DNA of 43,624 bases, taken from the IMG/VR virus record IMGVR_UViG_3300036826_000101, positions 1-43,624 of that record; one strand, given 5' to 3'. Under the pieces are notes generated by a model that searched no databases, was not told where the DNA came from, and worked only from the letters and a program-made list of their open reading frames with translations. Shown here piece by piece: positions 1-9,500 of this stretch (positions within the stretch are counted from its first letter, which is position 1; the number at the start of each line of letters is the position of its first letter). Source of the DNA: a virus. The position numbers were made by a program, and so were the translations under genes.

Positions 1-2756
1 ACTGGGAGGGGTTCAACGACGAGACCAAGAAGAACAAGGAGTTCGAGAAGGGTCTCGACGAGAAGGTGATGCGGTCACGCGGCAAGGTGACCGCGCTGGG
101 TCGGGCGATGGGTGGCCGGTTGGCCGACGGGACCGGGGAAGGGTTCCAGGACCGGATTACCCGGTTGTTGACGCCGATGTTTCGTGATGCCGGATTTGGT
201 GACCGGGCCGAGGCGATGGGTAAGCAGGCTGGGGAGGTCTGGGCCGATAACTTTGTCAGGTCTGGGTCGAAAGAGTTCGATGCGGAACGGCTGTTCGCCA
301 CAGTGATCCGGCAACAGCATGAGTTCGAGACCAAGTGGCGAGCCTCCTTCGATCGCACCGGGAAAGACATCAGCAATCTTGTCACTGGTGCCCGCACCGA
401 CTTGTCGAAGATGAAGACCGCACTCGGTGACGCCGGAGACGCAGTTGGTGATCTGGATACGATCACGTCGTCGTTCACGTTCAACTTCCGCCAGGGCTGG
501 CAGAAGATAAACCCACCGCTAAAGGAAGGCGAGCGTCGCATCGACCGGGTAGGGGACGTGATCGGCCGGTCGTTCGGGAAGGGCTCTCGTAACGACTTTC
601 TCAACTTCGTAGGCTCCGTCATCGGCGGCGGGACCAAGGGTCTGCTCGGGTTGACGAAGGTGGTTACCGATGCCGGTAAGGGTCTGTTCAGGATGGCGAC
701 CGGGTTCGGCAAGAACGCTGAGGAGGCTCAGTCGTTCTCGCAGAAGTTCGCCACCGTGCTCGGGGAGATGGGTGGATTCGCGGCCAGGTCTGGGCCGGTG
801 GTGATCGGCATCGTGACCGCACTGGTGGAGATCATCGGACCGGCCGCCTCTCTGATCTCGACACTTGCCGGGGCGATCACCGCCCTGGCCGCATCAGTGG
901 CGTACGCGCTCGGGGCCGGACTCGGTGTGTTCGCGGGTCTGCTGCCGATCGTCGCCACCGGGATCGCTGGGATTGCGCTGGCGATCAAAGGGCTGCCGAA
1001 GAAGCAGGTCGGCGAACTGTTCGCACCGATGAAGAAAGATTTGGAGGACTTGCAGAAGACGCTCGGCAAGGACCTGTTCGCCGGGATCAAGGCGGCGATG
1101 CCGGGGATCAAGACGGCATTCAAGGAGATGAGTCCGGTCATCGAGGATGTCGGTGACTCGTTCGCGTTCGTCGGCGCCCAGATTGGATACCTGTTGGGCA
1201 GTGCCGACTTCCGGCAGTTCGCTAAGGTGCTCGGAGAGCAACTCACCAACACGCTCAACGAACTGTCCACCGCCTTTGTCCAGGTGTTCCGGGGATTCAT
1301 GGGCGTGGCGCGGCAGGCGATGCCACTGGCGGAGGACTTCGCCGGATGGATCGCCTCCATCGCCACTGAGTTCGGTGACTGGGCCAACTCGGTGGAAGGC
1401 CAGAAATGGCTGGCGGACTTCTTCGACGATGCTGCTGACTCGGCCAAATCCATCGGCGGGTTCTTGAAGTCGATCTGGGACTTCCTCGGACCGATCCTGT
1501 CTTCGGGTCGGGAGACCGGCGACACGATCATCGACAAGATGGCGGATGCGATCGAGCGGGCCGCGAAGTGGTTGGAGTCCCCGGCCGGGCAGAAGGCGTT
1601 GAAGCAGTGGTTCGAGGATGCGAAGAATGTCGCGTTCGCCATCGGCGACATCATCAAGTCCGTCATCCATTTCATCGACGTGTTGGACACCCCGGAGAAC
1701 CGGAAGAAGGTGCAGAAGTTCTTCCAGGCGATCGCGTGGATCATCAACTTCGTCGCCGACCACTGGAACGTGGTCAACTTCTTCTTCAAGTGGCTGACCC
1801 CGATCGGACAGGCTATTCAGGCGTTCAAGTTCCTGCGATTCGCATTGGGAAAGATCATCGACGCCTTCAACTTGCTGCGCGAGAAGGGTGGTCAGGCGAT
1901 CAAGTTCGTCCGCGACAAGTTCGGTGATCTCCGAGACTGGGTGAAAGACAAGTTCGACGACATCAAGGACAAGATCAAGAGTGCCGCCCAGTGGCTCATC
2001 GACAAGTTCGAGAACGCCTGGGAGTGGTTCCGGGGCAAGTTGGCGGACGTGGCCGGTTGGGTGCGTGACAAGTTCGGCGACATCAAGGACAAGATCGCTG
2101 ACGCAGCGTCGTGGGTGAAGACGAAGTTCTCGGCCGCCTGGGACTGGCTGCGTGGTGCTGCCGCCAACATCGCATCCGACGTGAAAACCAAGTTGGGTGA
2201 CATCATCGACTGGTTCCGTGACTTGCCGGACAAGATTCGTGGCTACGCCACCTCGCTGTACAACGCCGGGAACACGCTCGGCAGCAACATCATCGACGGT
2301 CTCCGTAACGGCATCAGCAAGGTCGGCGGGCTTGCGTCCTCTATCGGCAGCACGGTCGCCAACGCGGTCAAGGACGCGCTCAACGACCTGCTCGACCTGC
2401 CGCTCGATGTGCACCTGGACCCACCGGGTCCGTTGGGGCCATGGGACTTCACGGTGATCCCACGGTTTGCCTCCGGTGGGGTGTTCAACAAGCCGACGCT
2501 GGCGATGGTGGGTGAGTCCGGGCCAGAAGCAGTGGTGCCGATGGCGCGGAGTCTGGCCCAGGTGGACCCATCGGTACGGCAGTTGTCGGCGGTAGCGCAA
2601 GGCATCCCCGGACCTCCCGGTGCAGCCGCGATGGTGACGGTGCCAACCGGCAAGACGGTCGATGTTGGCAGTATCACCATCATCACTCCCACCGAGGACC
2701 CGAGGGCGGTGGCCGCTGAGACAGTGAGCCGCATCGTGGCCGCTACATATTTCTGA
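1..2756 (+). CDS. tape measure protein, C-terminal part (5' end outside window)
   Basis: The reading frame is open from the first bases of the window, so the ATG at 66 is internal and the gene is cut at its 5' end. The visible part is about 917 residues. It has hydrophobic Gly/Ala-rich segments (about residues 240-310 counted from the ATG at 66), then amphipathic repeats built on DKF-DIKDKI and W-D/E-W-R units, and a C-terminal ASGGVFNKPTLAMVGESGPE segment, which is typical of actinophage and siphovirus tape measures. The protein sets tail length and threads the tail lumen. It is followed directly by the tail-tip genes. The identification is strong; the upstream boundary cannot be seen. Confidence 0.93.
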   Translation, partial: WEGFNDETKKNKEFEKGLDEKVMRSRGKVTALGRAMGGRLADGTGEGFQDRITRLLTPMFRDAGFGDRAEAMGKQAGEVWADNFVRSGSKEFDAERLFATVIRQQHEFETKWRASFDRTGKDISNLVTGARTDLSKMKTALGDAGDAVGDLDTITSSFTFNFRQGWQKINPPLKEGERRIDRVGDVIGRSFGKGSRNDFLNFVGSVIGGGTKGLLGLTKVVTDAGKGLFRMATGFGKNAEEAQSFSQKFATVLGEMGGFAARSGPVVIGIVTALVEIIGPAASLISTLAGAITALAASVAYALGAGLGVFAGLLPIVATGIAGIALAIKGLPKKQVGELFAPMKKDLEDLQKTLGKDLFAGIKAAMPGIKTAFKEMSPVIEDVGDSFAFVGAQIGYLLGSADFRQFAKVLGEQLTNTLNELSTAFVQVFRGFMGVARQAMPLAEDFAGWIASIATEFGDWANSVEGQKWLADFFDDAADSAKSIGGFLKSIWDFLGPILSSGRETGDTIIDKMADAIERAAKWLESPAGQKALKQWFEDAKNVAFAIGDIIKSVIHFIDVLDTPENRKKVQKFFQAIAWIINFVADHWNVVNFFFKWLTPIGQAIQAFKFLRFALGKIIDAFNLLREKGGQAIKFVRDKFGDLRDWVKDKFDDIKDKIKSAAQWLIDKFENAWEWFRGKLADVAGWVRDKFGDIKDKIADAASWVKTKFSAAWDWLRGAAANIASDVKTKLGDIIDWFRDLPDKIRGYATSLYNAGNTLGSNIIDGLRNGISKVGGLASSIGSTVANAVKDALNDLLDLPLDVHLDPPGPLGPWDFTVIPRFASGGVFNKPTLAMVGESGPEAVVPMARSLAQVDPSVRQLSAVAQGIPGPPGAAAMVTVPTGKTVDVGSITIITPTEDPRAVAAETVSRIVAATYF

Positions 2757-2769
2757 TTTACGGCGTAAA
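2757..2769. promoter_or_regulatory. TTTACKSMGTAAA palindrome (TTTACGGCGTAAA)
   Basis: Perfect copy of the window-wide 13-bp palindrome. It begins on the base after the tape-measure stop and runs into AAAGGAG, the Shine-Dalgarno of the next gene, whose ATG is at 2778. Confidence 0.85.
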
Positions 2770-2777
2770 GGAGCGTC

Positions 2778-4109
2778 ATGGCCTGGATCGGGTATTTTGA
2801 GTTCAATGGTGAGGAAATCGTCAATGCATCCCGCACCGAGGCGTACGCGAAAGCGGCCGGGGTGGGTTGGTTCCGACCCGTCTACGGCAACGACGCGATC
2901 GGTCCGATCATGGGTGACCGGTACGACTCGCCGATGCAGGATGATGCCCCCTGGACCGATCCGGACAACCTCGATACCTACGACTTCTGGGGCTGCTACC
3001 CGCTGGATGTGACCGGGATCGAGGATGCCACTACGTCGGCGAGTGTCACCGAGTCCACTTTGGACGGCGGCGTGGTCGGCCGTGCCCGTCGTACCACAAA
3101 GGCGGTCGTGTTCAGCCTGTTGCTGGTCGGGATGAGCGAATGTGGGGTGGAGGCGGGGTTCCGATGGCTGAAATCGGCACTCGGTGGGAACCCGTGCGAA
3201 GGACAAGGCCAGTCGTCATGCGCTGGCAACGACTTGTGCTACTTCTCCTGTGAGCCGTGCATCGACTGGGAGCACTGTGACGACCCGTCCGATGCGGACG
3301 GCTGTCTGGCCCGCTACTTCCGGTCACTGCGGAAGATGGGTGTCACCACTGGTCCCACCGTCACCGGGAAACGGGTGATGGTCGACGGCGGCTGTTCATG
3401 GACGGTGACGGTGACGATGGTCGCCGGGAACCCATACGAGTACAGCGGTGAACGGCGGCTCATCAAGAACTTCATGAAGACCGGAGTGACGAACCCGTAC
3501 GTGCCGTCGGCACCGACGAAGAACGGGACTCCGTACCCGTACGACATGACCGGTCACATCGAGACCGAGCAGCGATGCCCGACCAGGGTGTACGTGCCGT
3601 TGGAGGACCCGGACTGTCCAGCCACCATATTGCCGCCGAACGTACCGTCGAACGTGCGGCTGTCTTGTTTCACCTTCCCGGTCAATTACACCCGCCGGTC
3701 GTTCGTGATCCCACCAGAGGTGGTGCCGCTGTGGACCGATGTGGTGCCGTACCTGGTGGTGAAGGCTAAGAGCGAGGTGCGGAGTCTGCGGCTACGGTTC
3801 TATCCTGATGTGCTGGGTCGGCTGAATCCAAAGGACGATCCGTGCGCCTACTGCGGTGACATCGTGTTCTCCTACATCCCGCCGAACTCGACGCTGGTGT
3901 TCGACGGTGCCGACGAGACGGTGTACGTGGAACGTGGTGGTGGGGTGCGGCAGCGTGCCGACACGATCGTGTTCGACTCTGATGGCGGCCCGTTCGACTG
4001 GCCGCAGTTGACCTGCGGCTACGCCTACATCGTTGCGCTCGACATGCCGAAATCGCAGGACGACGATCTTCCGGTGGTCGACTTCTCGCTGTACGCCAAG
4101 GTCGCCTAG
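2778..4109 (+). CDS. minor tail protein, distal-tail (Dit)-like position
   Basis: A 443-residue protein starting 8 bases after a strong AAAGGAG site. It lies between the tape measure and the Gp37-like protein, where siphoviruses encode the distal tail or tail-tip protein. About residues 130-180 form a Cys-rich insertion with many CxxC-like spacings, and the flanks are beta-rich. The stop codon abuts the next ATG (4109/4110), showing translational coupling. The role as tail-tip protein is inferred from position and general character; no enzymatic motif is visible. Confidence 0.8.
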   Translation: MAWIGYFEFNGEEIVNASRTEAYAKAAGVGWFRPVYGNDAIGPIMGDRYDSPMQDDAPWTDPDNLDTYDFWGCYPLDVTGIEDATTSASVTESTLDGGVVGRARRTTKAVVFSLLLVGMSECGVEAGFRWLKSALGGNPCEGQGQSSCAGNDLCYFSCEPCIDWEHCDDPSDADGCLARYFRSLRKMGVTTGPTVTGKRVMVDGGCSWTVTVTMVAGNPYEYSGERRLIKNFMKTGVTNPYVPSAPTKNGTPYPYDMTGHIETEQRCPTRVYVPLEDPDCPATILPPNVPSNVRLSCFTFPVNYTRRSFVIPPEVVPLWTDVVPYLVVKAKSEVRSLRLRFYPDVLGRLNPKDDPCAYCGDIVFSYIPPNSTLVFDGADETVYVERGGGVRQRADTIVFDSDGGPFDWPQLTCGYAYIVALDMPKSQDDDLPVVDFSLYAKVA

Positions 4110-6497
4110 ATGTCTGAGACTCCGTTCTTCGAGCCGGTCCCGTTGGAGGCGGACGGTGGTACTCCATTTCGTCCGACGACACCGACGAACCTGCGATTGA
4201 ACGACAAGAAGGCCGTCGACAACCAGGCCACCAAGTCGAAGGGCAACTTGAAGATCACCGCCGACACCCGCGATCCGCAGGGGAAAGATGTCCGCATCCA
4301 TGTCTGCATCGACGTGGTGGCGCCTGGCAACCCGTACCGGCAAGGACAGGCGAAGTGCCGGTTTCGCTCCAACTGGCGCAACACCCCCGACAAGGGCCTC
4401 GCCACCTGCACGGTGTTCCTGACCGGGCTTTCCCAGAACACCAGGTACATCATCCACGTCTGGGCCGAAGACAAGGATGGCCGTCAGTCGGTTCGGTTCA
4501 ACTCGACTTCGTTCTGGACGAACCGGTTTCCGACCGAGCCGAGGTTGCAGACTCCGCACAACAACTATCAGTTCGACGCTGACACGCCAATGTGGTTCAC
4601 CTGGATACATCAAGACCCAGACCCGCAGGATGACCAGGCGAAGTTTCAACTGCGCTATCGCACTGTCGGGTCAGGTGGGGCGAAGGGTCAGTGGCATACG
4701 GTCACCGTCGACAACGGCAAGGATGCGAAGAAACAGCAGTGGCAAGCACCTGCGAAGCGGTTCAAAGGCAACACGTTCTACGAGTGGACAGTACGGACCG
4801 CCGATGAGACCTCCGGTCGATACGGCGACTGGGCCGATCCGCCGTTCTCGTTCTTCGCCACCGGACTCACCCAGCCGCCGCTGCTGCTGGAACCGATTCG
4901 CAACACCGCCGTCGACTGCTCACAGGGCATCCTGTTCGACTGGCAGTTCCGTGACCCAACTCGTACCGATCGGCAGGTGCGGGCTGACATCCGATGGCGG
5001 GCAGTGGACCGGGACGCGAATCCGGATGCGGACGAGCCACCGTACTGGAATGTCCGCTACGGTGCCACCGATCCGGGCACTCCCGGCACCCACACGTTCT
5101 GGACGCTGCCTGTGGGAACGTTCACCGGTCCCGGCTATCGGTACGAATGGCAGGTCCGTACCTATGACTCGACGGTCGGCCAGCCGTCGGACTGGTCGTC
5201 TTCGGCGTTCTTCTACACGGTGAAGGCTCCGGGTGGGGCGATCCCGATCCCACCGGTGCTGGACCCCAACTTCATTCAGGGCTCACTCGGCTGCGGGAAG
5301 TACCGGGTGTGTCTGTACGACCAGGGTGGAGAGGTGTACCGGGGCGAGATTCAGCCGATCTCGTCGTTGCAGTTCGGGCGGCTACGTGACGACATCTCCA
5401 CTGCGCTGGTACAGACCATCGGATTCGGTGAGGACTGTGGCACGATGTTGCGCCGGATCAGGTCATGGATGCACGAACTGGTGGTCTTCCGGGACGGGGT
5501 ACGGGTGTGGGAGGGGCCGATCACCCGGATCGCCTACACCCGTGACTCGGTGGAGTTCGAAGCGAAGGATTGCATGGCGTACCTGTACCGGCGGATCATG
5601 CGGCAGGGCTACAACGACGGGTTCGGTGGGCTCCCCGGTCCCGGCAAGAAGGTGCTCGGCGGGGAGACCCCGCACGGTCGCAGCGTGGTGTTCCGGGCCT
5701 ATCAGATCGCGTTGAACGCACTCGCCTACCATGACCCAAATCTGTTGCCGTACATCACCGCGCTCATCTACGACAACGATGCCCACCAGTCCCGCAACGT
5801 GCCCGACTACTCGCAGACCGCGTGGCAGCAGATCGACGACCTGGCCGCGAACGCAGGCTTGGACTATGTGACGGTCGGCCGCCGGATCATCTTCAACGAC
5901 ACCCATCGGCCGATCGGGCGACTGCCGATGATGACCGACGGTGACTTCTCCGACCCGCCGATCGTGACCGAGTACGGGATGCAGTTGTGCACTTACTCGG
6001 CGGTCACCAACAACACCGGTGTGTGGGCGGCGATCGACAAGGTGACGGACCGGAACCGGTACAAGCACGACCGGCACGGCAAGGTTGTTCATGATGCGGC
6101 CGGGAATCCGGTGCAGAATCCTGACTTCAACGACTGGTATGGGCCGGTGGAGATGGTGGCGTCGTCGTATTCGGAGACGGAGAAGTCGACCGACACCATG
6201 TTGAAGCAGGCGAAGCGCAATGTGGCGCACCGGTGGCCGACTCCGCTGGTGGTACGGGTGCCGGACAACTCGACGTTGAATCCGGATGTGAATCTCGGGT
6301 TCCAGCAGTTGATCCCTGGGGTGTGGATTCCTTTACTCAGTAAAGCGACGCTGCGTGAGGTGAGGCAGTGGCAGAAGTTGGACTCGGTGACGGTGACGTT
6401 CAGTGGTGGCGTTGAGGCGGTGGCGGTGGTGATGTCTCCGGCTCCGAACGGGGGGGCTGACCCGGACGCGGAGAGCATCGAGGAGAGCGAGGAATAG
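4110..6497 (+). CDS. minor tail protein, ReqiPepy6 Gp37-like
   Basis: 795 residues. The N-terminal half holds two or three fibronectin-III-like beta domains (W and Y landmarks such as YEWTVRT and YEWQVRT near residues 225 and 345). The C-terminal half, from about residue 395, matches the Siphovirus ReqiPepy6 Gp37-like family by its RVCLYDQGGE start, DGVRVWEGPI and EAKDCMAYL stretches. In that family the protein is a tail-hub or baseplate component. It starts on the base after the preceding stop. A perfect TTTACKSMGTAAA palindrome lies inside the 3' part of the gene and is read as Leu-Leu-Ser-Lys. Confidence 0.85.
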   Translation: MSETPFFEPVPLEADGGTPFRPTTPTNLRLNDKKAVDNQATKSKGNLKITADTRDPQGKDVRIHVCIDVVAPGNPYRQGQAKCRFRSNWRNTPDKGLATCTVFLTGLSQNTRYIIHVWAEDKDGRQSVRFNSTSFWTNRFPTEPRLQTPHNNYQFDADTPMWFTWIHQDPDPQDDQAKFQLRYRTVGSGGAKGQWHTVTVDNGKDAKKQQWQAPAKRFKGNTFYEWTVRTADETSGRYGDWADPPFSFFATGLTQPPLLLEPIRNTAVDCSQGILFDWQFRDPTRTDRQVRADIRWRAVDRDANPDADEPPYWNVRYGATDPGTPGTHTFWTLPVGTFTGPGYRYEWQVRTYDSTVGQPSDWSSSAFFYTVKAPGGAIPIPPVLDPNFIQGSLGCGKYRVCLYDQGGEVYRGEIQPISSLQFGRLRDDISTALVQTIGFGEDCGTMLRRIRSWMHELVVFRDGVRVWEGPITRIAYTRDSVEFEAKDCMAYLYRRIMRQGYNDGFGGLPGPGKKVLGGETPHGRSVVFRAYQIALNALAYHDPNLLPYITALIYDNDAHQSRNVPDYSQTAWQQIDDLAANAGLDYVTVGRRIIFNDTHRPIGRLPMMTDGDFSDPPIVTEYGMQLCTYSAVTNNTGVWAAIDKVTDRNRYKHDRHGKVVHDAAGNPVQNPDFNDWYGPVEMVASSYSETEKSTDTMLKQAKRNVAHRWPTPLVVRVPDNSTLNPDVNLGFQQLIPGVWIPLLSKATLREVRQWQKLDSVTVTFSGGVEAVAVVMSPAPNGGADPDAESIEESEE
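6332..6344. promoter_or_regulatory. TTTACKSMGTAAA palindrome inside a coding region (TTTACTCAGTAAA)
   Basis: Perfect copy within the Gp37-like tail gene, with no gene start nearby. It is the only copy inside the structural genes. Confidence 0.6.
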
Positions 6498-6503
6498 TCG
6501 CGA

Positions 6504-9500
6504 ATGGGTGCTTCTGGGCAAACCAACTGGCGTATCGCTCAGTCGTTCTACGACTGGTCGATGGACATGGAGAAGCGGCTCATGCACGAGGAGCGGCGCA
6601 AGCCTGCTCCACCGGACGGCCACACCTACGTGGATGGACTGGGAGCCTGGTCACAGCGGGTGTACGACTGGAACGACCCAGCCCCACAGATGAACGGATT
6701 CTGGTTCTCCCAGCCGGGAGCGATCAACTCACCCGATCCGGCGAACTCCACCTACTATCTCGGCCACACCGAGGTCGATGAGAACGGCGACGGTATCCAG
6801 CGAGTGACCGCGTACCGACCACCTGACCTGGCTGACGGCACCCCGGTGGACGAGCCGATGCAGTGGCCGCAGCCCACTTACATGCGCCGGTTCTACTTCG
6901 ACGAGGACGCCGGGATGTCGGTGTTCTCGGACTGGGAGATCGAATCCGGTGGTGGCGCGGTCACTCAGGTGCTCCGCAATGTCGGAGTTTCGACCCGGAC
7001 CACGAGCACGAACAACAGCACCAGTCCGTACGTGATTTTGTCGTTCCTGCTGCCACCAGAGATGTGTGTGGTTGGGAAACGGTTCCGCATCACCGGGTTC
7101 TGCAACATTGAGCCGGACTCGACCGGTATCTGGACGAACCTGTCGATCCGGGTCGGCGTCACGGCCGCCTCGTCAACTAGCGGCTCTTCAGTCGCTGAAC
7201 AGATCGTCGACCATCGAGTCGCCAGTCGAACCGTGCAGGCATCGGCCGTTGGGGAGTGGACCTATGACCAGGCTGCCGGAGCAACGAACCAGCGGATCAA
7301 CCTGATCGGGGTGCCGAACAACGGTGGGTCGTTCATCTCCGCTGATGCGTCCAGACCGGCCTGGCTGCTTGTTGACGAGGTTGTCACCGAGGCGATTGGT
7401 GCCGTCTCCACCGACAGTGGCGGTGGCGGTCCAGCCACCCCCACCGGTCCAGCCGGTGGTGATTTGACCGGTACCTATCCGAACCCGCAGGTCGGCGACA
7501 ACGCGATCACCAGCGCGAAGATCGCCGACGGTAGCGTCACCGCCGCCGATCTTGCGCCTGGCACCATCCCAGCGAGCCTTCCCCCGTCTGGCCCAGCCGG
7601 TGGCAGCCTGACTGGGACATACCCGAATCCGACGATTGCAGCAGGTGCAGTCGGTTCCGCACAGATCGCTGATGGATCGGTGAGTGTGGCCGATACCGAC
7701 CCTGCTTTCACTCTGGACGCACTTGCCAGCCAGCATCCAGCCACCGGCCCAGTGTCGGTCAACGGCCAGAAGGTCACCGATCTGGCTGCTCCAACGAATC
7801 CGACCGACGCGGCGAACAAGGGCTATGTGGATGCGGCGGCACAGGGCCTGGATGCGAAAGCCTCGGTGAAGGCTGCCAGTACGGGGAACATCGTCGTCAG
7901 TCCTCCGCAGACTCTTTCCACCTTGGACGGAGTGACCGTCACGAACAGCGACCGGGTGCTGTTGAAGAACCAGGCCAACCCGGCCGAGAACGGCATCTAC
8001 TACGTCGACCCTGGCGACTCTAAGGTCTACCGAGCCACAGACATGAACACCTGGGGTGAGGTGCCGTCTGCGTACGTGTGGGTGGAGCAGGGCACCGTCA
8101 ACGCCGATACCGGCTGGGTGTGCACGTCCGACCAGGGTGGCACGTTGGGCACCACCCCGGTCACCTGGGTGCAGTTCGGAGGGGCAGCCTCCTACACCGC
8201 CGGTCCCGGCCTGCAACTGACCGGGAGCCAGTTCTCGATCGCCCCAGGTGGGGTGACCTCGGCAATGGTCGCCGACGGCGCCATCACTGACACTGATGTG
8301 GCACCAGCGAACAAGGACGGTGCGGCCGCTACCCCCAGTCTGCGGACTCTTGGTACGGGGGCGCAGCAGGCAGCCGCCGGAAACGATCCTCGTTTCACCG
8401 ATTCGCGTCCCCCGTCGGGTGCGGCGGGCGGCGACCTCACCGGGACGTACCCGAATCCGACCATTGGGCCTGGGAAGGTACTCACCACGTCGCTAGCCGA
8501 TGATGCTGTCACGTCGGCGAAGATCAAGGACGGCACCATCACCAGCGCCGACCTCGCTCCTGGCACGATTCCGGCACCACCGACGAGCCTGCCGCCATCT
8601 GGCCCTGCTGGTGGCTCACTGACCGGCAACTATCCCAACCCGACGATCAAGTCGAATGCCATCGGGTCGTCGATGATCGTGGATGGCAGCATCACCGCCG
8701 CTGACCTGGCAGCCGGCGTGATCCCGACGACGCTTCCGCCGTCCGGTCCGGCTGGCGGGGTGCTGGACGGTACCTACCCGAACCCCGGCATCAAAGACGG
8801 CGCGGTCACCGCCGCCGACATCGCGCCGGGGGTGATCCCGGCACCGCTGACGACGGTCGGCTACGACTACACCGTGTTTCCGACGACTCGGTTGGTGTTC
8901 GTGGAGCCGCTGTCGGCAGTGGAGACGGCACCAGGTGAGATGACGGTGGACAGCCATGCGTCCGGATTGGGCTCGGTGAAGGACGAAGGCTCCCTGGTCA
9001 ACAGCGAGCCGGTGCTCGCACTCAACTTCATCGGCGACGGGGTGACCGCCACCCGTGACGACACTCAGGCCGATCAGGTCAACGTCACCGTCACTGGCCC
9101 CGACCAGGAGGTCGAGGACGAAGGCGACAATATCGCCGTCGACCCGAAGATCACCTGGAACTTCGTCGGTGATGGCGTGACGGTGACACCTACGCCCGGT
9201 ATTGACGACGGGGCAGGGGTCACGGTAACGATCCCTGGTGGCGGTGCCACTGGCGGCCCACCCACTGGTCCGGCAGGTGGCGATCTCACTGGCACCTATC
9301 CGAACCCGGAGATTGGGCTGGGCGCAGTCGGCACCAATGAGATCGCCACGGGGGCGGTCAACGGCAGCAAACTCGCCAACGGTGCGGTCACGCTCGGCAA
9401 GATCGCCACCGATGCAGTCACAACGCTTCAGATCGTGGATGGCACGATCCAGGGCGGTGATCTGGCGACTGGTGCTGTCGGTACCGGGCAGATCGCCGAC

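Noticed and set aside
894-3206. 770-codon open frame on the - strand
   Set aside because: It is the antisense of the tape-measure and tail-tip genes; the composition (Asp/Arg/His-rich, no domain) is that of a shadow frame in high-G+C DNA.
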